Positions 36,814-44,823 of a DNA stretch of 64,000 bases are shown here, piece after piece. Origin of the DNA: Sinomicrobium pectinilyticum (GTDB taxonomy: Bacteria > Bacteroidota > Bacteroidia > Flavobacteriales > Flavobacteriaceae); contig NZ_RJTM01000116.1 in assembly GCF_003725735.1 (NCBI RefSeq), forward strand, positions 19,969 to 83,968. Direction: 5' to 3'. Below the pieces are notes generated by a model. The model saw only the letters and a program-made list of their open reading frames with translations. It searched no databases and had not been told where the DNA came from. A program made the translations under genes and the position numbers. The first letter of the stretch is position 1, and the number at the start of each line of letters is the position of its first letter.

Positions 36814-36828
36814 TCACTTCTAAAAAGA

Positions 36829-38562
36829 ATGAAAATGAAAAATAAATTTATCATAGCATTACTAGCCATAAGTTCTTTACTGAACTCTAACTGTACTGAT
36901 CTGGAAGAGCAGGTTTTAGATGAGTCCCTGACGGGCAGCGGACAATCCGAAGCTGTCAGCGGTGCCATTGCCCCTGCTTACGGACTACTTCCGCAAACCT
37001 TCCGGCACACCCGGTACTTCGGTTTACAGCTCATCCCCTCGGATGAAGCAATTTTGCCGGCACGTGGCGGAGATCAGTGGTATGATGGCGGAAGATTTCT
37101 GGAACTGCATACACATAATATTACCCCCAGCAACGGCCTGGTCGGTGACGCCTGGAACTATATGACCACCAATATTTCCAGAACTGTAATTGCCATTGAA
37201 GTATTGACCCCGTTAGCGGAGACAAACACTGAAGCACAGGCGGCCCTCTATGAAATGAAAGCGTTGCGGGCCTATTTAAATATGCTTATGCTGGACAGCT
37301 GGGGACTGGCATTTAAGAAAGAATCTTCGGAAGATATGTCTGAGATACTTCGGGGACAAGAGGCCATAGATTATATTGAAAGTGAATTCTTGTCAGTGGC
37401 AGATGTAATAAATAAAGACGAGGGACCGGGTAGAATGACCCAGGCAGCAGTTTGGGGCTTTCTGGCCAAATTGCACCTGAATGCGGCAGTTTATCGCGAC
37501 CCGTATGGCACCCCGAGTTTTTCTACGGAAGATATGGACAAGGTTATCGAATACACAGATAACATTATCAATTCCGGTAATTTCACCCTGTCTCCGGAAT
37601 ACTTTGACCTGTTTAACGATGATAACCATGATAATCAGGAGCTGATCTTTGCACTGGACCAGCGCGGTATATTGAACAACGATCACAGCCGCTGGGCTTA
37701 CTGGTCGTTATCAGGTTCTTTATTTCCAAGGCCGGAATACCCCAATGCAGATGGTACGGACGGGCCTTCTATTACCCCGGATTTCTACCAGACATGGGTG
37801 GATGCTTATGGTAATACGGACCCGGCTGACGCCGATGCCAGGTTCTACCAGAAAAACGTGAATGTTCCTTCGGAATATGAGGACCTCGACGGATTTACCC
37901 CACAAAATGACGAAGATCGTTATATATGTGTTGCTGCCGAAGATTTTGAGATTGACAGAGGCATCATGCGAGGTACCCCGTGGGCGCCCAGAAAAGACCC
38001 TGACGGTAATTTTTATACCTGTAATGGCGGGTACAGGATTTATGCCGTAGGCGAAAGAAGGGAAGCCAATATGGAATATTATGTAAACCACACCTTAGAT
38101 GTGGATTTTACGGCCAACAACGGGTATGCCAGCGGTTATCGGGTATCCAAATACCAGTTTAGCCACACTTCTCCCAACGGGAACAATTACAGTAGTGTGG
38201 ACCTTGTACTATTGCGTTATGCAGAAATTTATCTGATGCGTGCAGAGGCTAAATTAAGAAAAGGGGACAATGCCGGTGCTTTGTCCGATGTCAATTTCGT
38301 AAGGACATCCAGAACTGCCCGTGCCCCTATTCCTTCGGCACTCAATTCCATTGACCTGGATATCCTTTATCGCGAACGTGGGTTTGAATTATACTGGGAA
38401 ATGGCCAGGCGTACGGATATGATACGTTTCGGACATTATGAGGATACCTGGACGGAAAAAACCGATACGGATGTAAGGCACAGGTTGTTCCCTATTCCCC
38501 AATCGGCTATAGACGGCTCGTCCAATACCCCGGGGTACCTTGAACAAAACCCCGGATACTAA
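36829..38562 (+). CDS. SusD/RagB family surface lipoprotein
   Basis: This 577-residue lipoprotein partners the SusC just upstream (15 bases away). The N-terminal signal ends at an unusual NSNC site, followed by helical TPR-like SusD repeats (GFLAKLHLNAAVYRD), RYAEIYLMRAEAKLRKG and the C-terminal LYRERGFELYWEMARRTDMIRF motif. SusD proteins form a lid over the SusC barrel and bind substrate at the surface. A strong terminator follows it. Confidence 0.94.
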   Translation: MKMKNKFIIALLAISSLLNSNCTDLEEQVLDESLTGSGQSEAVSGAIAPAYGLLPQTFRHTRYFGLQLIPSDEAILPARGGDQWYDGGRFLELHTHNITPSNGLVGDAWNYMTTNISRTVIAIEVLTPLAETNTEAQAALYEMKALRAYLNMLMLDSWGLAFKKESSEDMSEILRGQEAIDYIESEFLSVADVINKDEGPGRMTQAAVWGFLAKLHLNAAVYRDPYGTPSFSTEDMDKVIEYTDNIINSGNFTLSPEYFDLFNDDNHDNQELIFALDQRGILNNDHSRWAYWSLSGSLFPRPEYPNADGTDGPSITPDFYQTWVDAYGNTDPADADARFYQKNVNVPSEYEDLDGFTPQNDEDRYICVAAEDFEIDRGIMRGTPWAPRKDPDGNFYTCNGGYRIYAVGERREANMEYYVNHTLDVDFTANNGYASGYRVSKYQFSHTSPNGNNYSSVDLVLLRYAEIYLMRAEAKLRKGDNAGALSDVNFVRTSRTARAPIPSALNSIDLDILYRERGFELYWEMARRTDMIRFGHYEDTWTEKTDTDVRHRLFPIPQSAIDGSSNTPGYLEQNPGY

Positions 38563-38605
38563 CCGGCAGGATAATATTATAAACTGACTACCCCTTTTTT
38601 AACAA

Positions 38606-38645
38606 GTACGGCAAGAGCATATTTTTCTTGCCGTACGCTTTTTAA
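38606..38645 (+). terminator. Strong intrinsic terminator after susD
   Basis: GTACGGCAAGA and TCTTGCCGTAC form a perfect 11-bp stem with a 9-base loop, followed by GCTTTTTAAATTTTT. The alkaline phosphatase gene starts only 24 bases later, so it is expressed by read-through or from a promoter inside this region. Confidence 0.92.
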
Positions 38646-38668
38646 ATTTTTGCTAAAAACCAGAAATT

Positions 38669-39805
38669 ATGAGATTTTTGTTCAAAACGGTACTAATAAC
38701 AGTCCTCTTTACTATTGCCATAGGATGTGCCCCGGAAAAAGCCAGGGAAAATGCGGGGGACACTTCGGCCATTGTTCCGGAAGAACCGCTGAGTATAATT
38801 TTTATGATCGGGGACGGTATGGGACTATCACAGGTTTCCTCGGCATTCTATTTTAAGGATACCGTATCAAATTTCGAAAGGTTTTCCATTATAGGTCTGA
38901 GTAAAACTTCCTCTACCAGTCACCGGATTACCGATTCTGCTGCAGGAGCTACGGCTTTTTCCACAGGAGAGAAAACTTATAAGAAAGCTATCGGCGTATC
39001 TAAAGATACTATTGCCCTTCCCACGATTCTCGAAGAGCTGAAAACCGAAGGGTATAATACCGGACTTATAAGCCTTACCTCTATAACTCATGCTACACCG
39101 GCGGCTTTTTATGCCCATGTGGAAAACAGGGACATGCATGAAGCCATTGCTATGGATATGATGAAGGAAAATGTAGATTTCTTTGCCGGAGCCGGGTTAA
39201 AATATTTTACAAAAAGAGAAGACGGCAGAAATTTATATGCCGAACTCCAGGCTAAGGATTATCACATGGACTCTACAAGTATAGCCACGGTAGACCCTTC
39301 CAGGAGAAATGGTTTTCTGCTTGCTTCTGAAGGCCTGCCTTCCAAAGTACAAGGCAGGGGTGATTTTTTACCTGAAGTCACAGGCATAGCTCTCGAATAT
39401 TTCGAGAATGCGAATAAACCTTTTTTTCTTATGGTAGAAGGTTCTTATATAGACTGGGGCGGACATGCCAAAGACCCTGAAATGATGGTTCAGGAAGTAC
39501 TTGATTTTGATAAAACTTTAGGTATAGCTCTCGATTATGTAGAAAAGCACCCGAATACCCTTCTTGTGGTTACCGCAGACCATGAAACCGGAGGGGCTGC
39601 AATCGGTAAATTTTATGATACTGATCCGAAAACCGGAAAACCGGTAGAAAACCCGCAAAAAGTTGCTGTGTATTTTATCACCGATCAACATACCGGGACC
39701 CATGTGCCTGTATTTGCCCGGGGAAAGGGAAAAGAATTATTTTCCGGCATTTACGAAAACAATGAAATTTACCACAAAATGCGGCAAGCCCTAGATATGG
39801 AATAA
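38669..39805 (+). CDS. Alkaline phosphatase, lipoprotein
   Basis: The 378-residue enzyme has a lipoprotein signal (AIGC, Cys20), the metal ligand Asp49 in MIGDGMG, the nucleophile Ser90 in TDSAAGATA, and TADHETGG, the late Asp-His metal site of the alkaline phosphatase superfamily. It should release phosphate from monoesters at the periplasmic face or cell surface. It follows SusCD and ends at a terminator, so it reads as the enzyme of this transport block. It is compact compared with E. coli PhoA and lacks a crown insertion. Confidence 0.92.
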   Translation: MRFLFKTVLITVLFTIAIGCAPEKARENAGDTSAIVPEEPLSIIFMIGDGMGLSQVSSAFYFKDTVSNFERFSIIGLSKTSSTSHRITDSAAGATAFSTGEKTYKKAIGVSKDTIALPTILEELKTEGYNTGLISLTSITHATPAAFYAHVENRDMHEAIAMDMMKENVDFFAGAGLKYFTKREDGRNLYAELQAKDYHMDSTSIATVDPSRRNGFLLASEGLPSKVQGRGDFLPEVTGIALEYFENANKPFFLMVEGSYIDWGGHAKDPEMMVQEVLDFDKTLGIALDYVEKHPNTLLVVTADHETGGAAIGKFYDTDPKTGKPVENPQKVAVYFITDQHTGTHVPVFARGKGKELFSGIYENNEIYHKMRQALDME

Positions 39806-39833
39806 CCGGGAGACTATATAGTAACATCACTTG

Positions 39834-39866
39834 AAAAACCTGCTTAACGACAGGTTTTTCTTTTTT
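39834..39866. terminator. Bidirectional terminator
   Basis: AAAAACCTG / CAGGTTTTT forms a perfect 9-bp stem with an 8-base loop, followed by CTTTTTT. It ends the alkaline phosphatase transcript and, on the other strand, the convergent AraC gene whose stop codon abuts it. Confidence 0.9.
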
Positions 39867-40740
39867 AAGCCATAAGCCCTGCTTTTTTCCGGTACGATCG
39901 CGGACTCTGCCCGTTCTGCTTGCGGAAAAATTTATTGAAATGACTTTCGTCCGTAAACCCGAATTCGTCGGCTATTTCATTAATCCGCTTGTCGCTGTAC
40001 TGCAAACGATGTTCTATGAGTTTTGTTCTGTACTGCGCAATATAATGCCGCATCGTCTGGCCCGTATGCTTTTTGAAATACCTGCCGAGATATGCGTTGG
40101 AGAGATTGAAATGCTCACTCAAGAAATCAGCTCTCAGCTTTTCCGGGTAAAAGATATTGGACTGTATAAACTGTAATATGTTGCGGGCTTTATCTTCGGT
40201 ATGCGCGGCCATCTCCAGTCCCTGGAACTTGGCAATGTTTCTCGCCACAATAAGGATGAGTGTATTTACATATTGCCGTATGAGTTCCCGGTGCGAAATA
40301 TCGAGGCCGGTATGCTCCCGGATAATGGCATCTACAAGCGGGCGAGCAATCTTTTTATCTTCCAGATTCCTCAGAATACATCCGGGGCGGTGATTGGCAT
40401 TCTGAAGTATATATTCCAGCTTTTGTACGTTGCCTTCGGGTATTCCGCTATCCTTAATATAGATATTATTGAACCGTAAGAAGAAAAAAGTAGTGGTTGT
40501 CCTTATCTCAAAGGAGTGGCAATCTTCCGGGGTAATAAGGAACATGTGCCCTTCGTTATAATTGAAGCGACTGTTGTTGATACACTGCTCCCCGCTGCCC
40601 GAAACAATATATACCAATTCGAAAAAACTGTGACTGTGCCCCTCTGCGGGACATTCATCCATTGTTTTGTAAACAATAGAATAGGCCTCATATAGGTTTT
40701 CTCTGGTCATCCCCGCAAATATATTACCGATATAAGACAA
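39865..40740 (-). CDS. AraC family transcriptional regulator
   Basis: The 291-residue protein has an N-terminal cupin sensor domain (EGHSHSFFELVYIVSGSGEQCIN, about residues 33-100) and a C-terminal double helix-turn-helix of the AraC family (RADFLSEHFNLSNAYLGRYFKKHTGQ and INEIADEFGFTDESHFNKFFRKQNGQSPRSYRK). The cupin type suggests a small-molecule, often sugar, ligand. It is divergent from an oxidoreductase gene across 129 bases with clear dyads, so it probably controls that gene and itself. Confidence 0.93.
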   Translation of the reverse strand: MSYIGNIFAGMTRENLYEAYSIVYKTMDECPAEGHSHSFFELVYIVSGSGEQCINNSRFNYNEGHMFLITPEDCHSFEIRTTTTFFFLRFNNIYIKDSGIPEGNVQKLEYILQNANHRPGCILRNLEDKKIARPLVDAIIREHTGLDISHRELIRQYVNTLILIVARNIAKFQGLEMAAHTEDKARNILQFIQSNIFYPEKLRADFLSEHFNLSNAYLGRYFKKHTGQTMRHYIAQYRTKLIEHRLQYSDKRINEIADEFGFTDESHFNKFFRKQNGQSPRSYRKKAGLMA

Positions 40741-40786
40741 AAATATACAATTTTATGGCTATATTAATGTATAATTTCATCCGGTG

Positions 40787-40841
40787 ATACTATAAAAGTA
40801 TATGTGAAATGCCTATAACCGATTTTTCGGTTGTCAACCGA
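40787..40841. promoter_or_regulatory. Operator-like dyads between AraC and oxidoreductase genes
   Basis: ATACT-ATAAA-AGTAT is a perfect dyad at 40787-40801. A second cluster at 40817-40841 has three alternating half-sites, AACCGA, TCGGTT and AACCGA, spaced by TTTT and GTC. These lie in the short divergent promoter and are good candidates for AraC binding. Confidence 0.5.
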
Positions 40842-40869
40842 TCATTTAAAAACAAATAAATATTAACAG

Positions 40870-41805
40870 ATGAAAGCTATAGCATTAAAAGCCCCGGGAG
40901 GAACGGATCAGTTGCTTTACACAGATGTTCCAAAACCGGAGGTACAAAAGGGTGAAGTACTCATAAAGGGCAAAGCCATAAGCATCAATCCCGTGGATGT
41001 AAAATCGCGTTCGGGAAAAGGAGTTTACGGCAGGATAAAAGACCAGGACCCGCTTATACTGGGATGGGATATTTCCGGGATCGTTGAAGAGAGTAAAAGT
41101 GCCTTGTTCCGAACCGGCGATGAGGTTTTCGGTATGGTTAATTTTCCGGGACATGGTAAGGCTTATGCGGAATATGTGGTTGCACCTGCGGACCAACTGG
41201 CACTAAAACCGGCAAACATTTCGCATGGAGAAGCGGCGGCAGCTACGCTGGTGGCCTTAACGGCCTGGCAGGCCCTCGTAACACATGCCAATATACAAAA
41301 AGGGCAAAACGTACTTATTCACGCTGCTTCGGGCGGCGTGGGGCATATGGCTGTTCAGATCGCCAAACATGCCGGGGCCATCGTAACAGGGACTTCATCT
41401 GCCAAAAACAGGGATTTCGTCCTGGGCCTCGGAGCAGACAGGCATATTGACTATCGGGGTTACGACTGGAAAAACCATCCCCGGGAATTTGATTTTGTAC
41501 TGGATACCATCGGAGGGGATAATATCGATAAATCCCTGGAGGTTACCAAAGAGGGCGGAACGCTCATCAGCATTCCTTCCGGGCTTAACGAAGCTGTCAC
41601 GGACAAGGCAAAATCCAAAGGTGTGAAAGGATATTTTATTTTGGTGGAATCTGACGGAAACGATATGAAAAGTATTGCCGACCTGCTGGAAAAAGGGGCT
41701 CTGAAACCACATATCCAGGAAACCCTTCCGTTTGACAGTATGGCTGAAGCCCATACGCAGATAGAGAGCGGAAGGACCGTGGGTAAGGTAGTACTCGCCA
41801 TCTAG
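40870..41805 (+). CDS. NAD(P)-dependent quinone oxidoreductase-like MDR protein
   Basis: The 311-residue protein belongs to the medium-chain dehydrogenase/reductase superfamily, in the zinc-free quinone oxidoreductase branch. It has a GroES-like N-terminal domain (GEVLIKGKAISINPVDVKSR) and a Rossmann domain with ASGGVGHMAVQIAKHAG (about residues 154-170). It probably reduces quinones or activated enones with NADPH. The divergent AraC regulator likely controls it; the natural substrate is unknown. Confidence 0.9.
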   Translation: MKAIALKAPGGTDQLLYTDVPKPEVQKGEVLIKGKAISINPVDVKSRSGKGVYGRIKDQDPLILGWDISGIVEESKSALFRTGDEVFGMVNFPGHGKAYAEYVVAPADQLALKPANISHGEAAAATLVALTAWQALVTHANIQKGQNVLIHAASGGVGHMAVQIAKHAGAIVTGTSSAKNRDFVLGLGADRHIDYRGYDWKNHPREFDFVLDTIGGDNIDKSLEVTKEGGTLISIPSGLNEAVTDKAKSKGVKGYFILVESDGNDMKSIADLLEKGALKPHIQETLPFDSMAEAHTQIESGRTVGKVVLAI

Positions 41806-41881
41806 AGAACAGTTAGTCATATTTTACCCGTTGTACATCCGGACTATCGTCACCCAAAAGTGTACAAAGGGTAAATTATCT

Positions 41882-42238
41882 TTATTGCTCCATGGCATCC
41901 ACGGAAAACAACGCTTTTAACTTTATGTGGTTTTCCATATCAATACATTCGCCGAAAAATTTAAAGTGTTGTACGTCGATGGGCCGTGTGCCGGAGAAAA
42001 CAAGGTCGTTGCCCGGAGCGAAGTCCCCGGTGTTCATGTAATAATACACGTAGTAAATTCCGTTTTCATTAGACAGGAACACCGATTCGGCAAAGATCCT
42101 CTCTTCCCGGATACCCTCCAGTATTTCTTCGCGGTTTTCCGGCCGGTTGAGATATTTCATCCATTCGAAAAAACGGTCCAGTTTTCCTTCTTTCAACGGG
42201 AAACGCACGAGGCTTACTTCTGGTTCTTTTTCACTCAT
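41882..42238 (-). CDS. DUF6176 family protein
   Basis: The 118-residue product fits the DUF6176 pattern: LVRFPLKEGKLDRFFEWMKYL, an ESVF strand, YYVYYYM, and a C-terminal HFKFFGECID motif. It appears to be a small ferredoxin-like alpha/beta protein of unknown function. I chose the ATG at 42238 because the frame upstream (to 42298) adds a stretch without family similarity. It lies 63 bases after the methyltransferase gene on the minus strand, so the two are probably co-transcribed. Confidence 0.75.
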   Translation of the reverse strand: MSEKEPEVSLVRFPLKEGKLDRFFEWMKYLNRPENREEILEGIREERIFAESVFLSNENGIYYVYYYMNTGDFAPGNDLVFSGTRPIDVQHFKFFGECIDMENHIKLKALFSVDAMEQ

Positions 42239-42301
42239 GGTCTTGGTAATTTTAGTTGTTCCGGGATTCGGTAAAAAGGGATTTTTATTGCAGGACAAAG
42301 G

Positions 42302-42967
42302 TCACAGTGCTGCTTTCCGGGCTTTGATGATCCAGTACTTCCGTTTGTGTTCGTTTCCGGCATTACTCCGTACCTCCTCTTCAAAAGCGCAGGAGGTAAT
42401 GACAGTAAAGCCATGAGCGCGAAACAGCCGTTCTGCTTCCGCAATACCATATAGGGTAAAACGTTCGTCTACAAACGGAAGGGCTTCCATAGATATACGA
42501 TCTACCCAGGCACAGTAAAAACTTCTGCCCGGCGCCAATACGCGGTATACCTCACACAATTGTATTTCCGGATGTTCCCAGAAATAAATGGTATTTACGG
42601 TAAAAGCGATGTCAAAAAAAGCATTATCGTATGGTAAGCGTATGCCGTCGGTTTGCCGGAAGAAGGCCATTTCGTCGCGCACATGGCTTATATTGTTTGT
42701 ATGGGCCCGGTCTACCATCAGGTCCGAAGTATCCACACCGTAATATGTTACCATAGGCTCTTTTTTATAGAGGGTTCCCAGGTGTTTGCCGTTACCGAAA
42801 CCTATTTCGAGGATACGGTCGCAAGGCAGAATCTCCATGGAATCTATCGTTTTGCGGATCATATTACCGTTGGTGCGGAACATCCGGTCTCCTGCCGCTA
42901 TCCCCGCTTCGCCACTGGGACAATGTAACTGGGCCGCCAGTTCCTTTAAATCATTTCTTTCTGACAT
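42302..42967 (-). CDS. Class I SAM-dependent methyltransferase
   Basis: The 221-residue protein has the SAM motif I ILEIGFGNGKHLG (about residues 51-63), an acidic VDTSD for the ribose hydroxyls and a DIAFTVNTIYFWEHP motif IV region. It resembles UbiE/Coq5-type small-molecule methyltransferases. Substrate is unknown. It faces a PchR-like AraC regulator across 104 bases with a Fur-box-like dyad just before its start codon. Confidence 0.87.
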   Translation of the reverse strand: MSERNDLKELAAQLHCPSGEAGIAAGDRMFRTNGNMIRKTIDSMEILPCDRILEIGFGNGKHLGTLYKKEPMVTYYGVDTSDLMVDRAHTNNISHVRDEMAFFRQTDGIRLPYDNAFFDIAFTVNTIYFWEHPEIQLCEVYRVLAPGRSFYCAWVDRISMEALPFVDERFTLYGIAEAERLFRAHGFTVITSCAFEEEVRSNAGNEHKRKYWIIKARKAAL

Positions 42968-42971
42968 AATA

Positions 42972-43010
42972 ATTTAGATTTATTCTAAATAACTATCTTT
43001 GTACAAAGAT
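42972..43010. promoter_or_regulatory. Shared divergent promoter with Fur-box-like dyad
   Basis: ATTTAGA-TTTAT-TCTAAAT is a perfect inverted repeat at 42972-42990. It can also be read as a 7-1-7 Fur-family box with one mismatch. Next to it TATCTTTG (42994-43001) is a plus-strand -7 element, lying inside a perfect 16-base palindrome at 42995-43010 whose other half gives CATCTTTG on the minus strand. The dyad would cover the -33 to -7 spacer of the regulator's promoter, so binding there should repress. Confidence 0.6.
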
Positions 43011-43071
43011 GATATATTTCCCGGCATTCCATTTACAATTACGGGAGCATTTTTTATAAAAAAGGGAGCAT

Positions 43072-44058
43072 ATGAAATTCAGTCTTCGAACATCGGACTT
43101 ACGGGAACTTATTTATGAAATAAACCTGCCGCCGGACTATCGTGTACCTTCGGGGATCGACGAAAGGGAATTCAGTTTTGACATGGCTTTCGGAAAGGGG
43201 CATTACAAGGAATTGTGGTTTGAAGGTATACATATTACCTACGGGGTTTCAGATGTATACCAAAACCTGAAATTCAAAGCTGATTGTGACAGTTCGGTCA
43301 TTGAAATGCACTTCTCCATTTCCGGATACACAAGTGCCGGGAGCAAGGGCAATCCCTGTGTCTTTACTACCTTCAGGTCCGGGGAGCAGAACCTTTTTTA
43401 CACACCTTATTTTGATGGTTATTTTTATCACTCGCCGCAAAACCTCCCCGGCAGGATGCTGGAAATACACCTTTCCGAAAAGTTCTTCAAACGGGTGGCC
43501 CGGGGACATTCGGAGTTACTAGATCATTTTGTCACAAGTATTGAAAAGCGAAAAACTGTTTTTCTGGACCATCATAACCGTAAGATCACCCCTGAAATGC
43601 AGATCGTACTTAACCAGATTATTAACTGTAACAAACAAGGGATGCTGAAACGGTTCTATATCGAGGCCAAGGTACTGGAATTACTCATGTTGCAACTGGA
43701 ATCCTACCATACAGAAACACCAGGTTTTGAGGCACTTCAACGGGAGGATATCGAAAAACTGCACTATGTTAAGGATCTGCTGGAAGGAAATTTCGAAGCC
43801 AGTTTCTCCCTGGCAACACTGGCCCGAAATTCGGGTATGAACGAGTTCAAGCTCAAAAAAGGGTTTAAATCCCTTTTTGGTACTACCGTATTCCGGTACC
43901 TGAGGGACATACGTCTCGGTGCGGCACGGGAACAGCTTTTAAGCGGTGAAAAAAGCATACAGGAAATTGCGGATTCTTGCGGGTACCAGACTCCGCAATA
44001 CTTTACCACGGCCTTTAAAAAGAAATACGGTGTCCCACCCGGAAAATTAAAAACTTAA
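43072..44058 (+). CDS. PchR-like AraC family regulator
   Basis: The 328-residue protein has an N-terminal ligand domain of the PchR type (IEMHFSISGYTSAG and the following LPGRMLEIHLSEKFFKR) and a C-terminal AraC helix-turn-helix pair (FSLATLARNSGMNEFKLKKGFKSLFG; IQEIADSCGYQTPQYFTTAFKKKYGVPPGKLK). PchR-type regulators often answer siderophore or iron signals, although in Bacteroidota many have no known ligand. The Fur-box-like dyad in its promoter agrees with iron control. No siderophore transporter lies beside it. Confidence 0.88.
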   Translation: MKFSLRTSDLRELIYEINLPPDYRVPSGIDEREFSFDMAFGKGHYKELWFEGIHITYGVSDVYQNLKFKADCDSSVIEMHFSISGYTSAGSKGNPCVFTTFRSGEQNLFYTPYFDGYFYHSPQNLPGRMLEIHLSEKFFKRVARGHSELLDHFVTSIEKRKTVFLDHHNRKITPEMQIVLNQIINCNKQGMLKRFYIEAKVLELLMLQLESYHTETPGFEALQREDIEKLHYVKDLLEGNFEASFSLATLARNSGMNEFKLKKGFKSLFGTTVFRYLRDIRLGAAREQLLSGEKSIQEIADSCGYQTPQYFTTAFKKKYGVPPGKLKT

Positions 44059-44076
44059 CGGGGTCAGAGCAACCGG

Positions 44077-44658
44077 CTAATCTTCCCCGGGCGCCCCTTC
44101 CCTTCCGCTATCCGTAAAAAATCGTTTTTCCCGGTCCCGGTCAAATTTATCCCGGTTATAACTTCCGGAAGCATTCCGGGCAATGGTAAGGGTCTGCCAT
44201 GTATCGTCAGCGGTCATTTTGGCTATATAGACAATCTGCCCTATGTGGTACGGTACGTGGGCAAGCTGCCTGTGTATGGCTTCTGTAACCGTATGCCCTT
44301 CATTGCGGATATAAACCGTTTTGTCCAGGTCATCCGGCGTTAAACTCCCGATAGCTTTCAGCAAGCATTGCCAGCCTTTCTCCCAGGCCTGCATTAATTC
44401 CGGCCTACCGGAAAAAGTATCCGTAAACTCCCCGTCCCGGTCCCGCCATTCTTTTTCTCCGTCCGTTGTCAAAAAATCCGTCCATCGCGATACCATATTC
44501 CCTGATAGATGTTTTACGATAACGGCAATAGTATTGGAGGATTCATTGGGCTGATAAAAAAGAGCCCGGTCCGGCACCTGCCGCATCGCTTTCTCTCCAA
44601 GAGATTTATAGTATTCAAAAAGTTTTCGTGAACTTTCTAAAAAATTATTTCCGGCCAT
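44077..44658 (-). CDS. DinB superfamily protein (DUF1572 type)
   Basis: The 193-residue protein is a four-helix DinB-like protein with the three metal-binding His positions in VKHLSGN and HRQLAHVPYHIGQ. The sequence fits the DUF1572 subgroup. Some DinB-like proteins are thiol-transferases, but no activity can be assigned. It ends 18 bases from the convergent PchR-like gene; upstream bases 44659-44823 hold nothing I can support. Confidence 0.85.
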   Translation of the reverse strand: MAGNNFLESSRKLFEYYKSLGEKAMRQVPDRALFYQPNESSNTIAVIVKHLSGNMVSRWTDFLTTDGEKEWRDRDGEFTDTFSGRPELMQAWEKGWQCLLKAIGSLTPDDLDKTVYIRNEGHTVTEAIHRQLAHVPYHIGQIVYIAKMTADDTWQTLTIARNASGSYNRDKFDRDREKRFFTDSGREGAPGED

Positions 44659-44823
44659 ATCTGATTATTTTTAAAAATGCGTTTTTTTATTTTCCAGGCG
44701 GCAAATGTTCATTTACACCTCACCCGGAAACAAAGGGTGTTAATACTGCCTGCCTTACCGGTACATACGGTATCCGTTTTGCCTTATATAAAGATAAGAA
44801 CTGTCAGGCGTAATTCCCAACGC

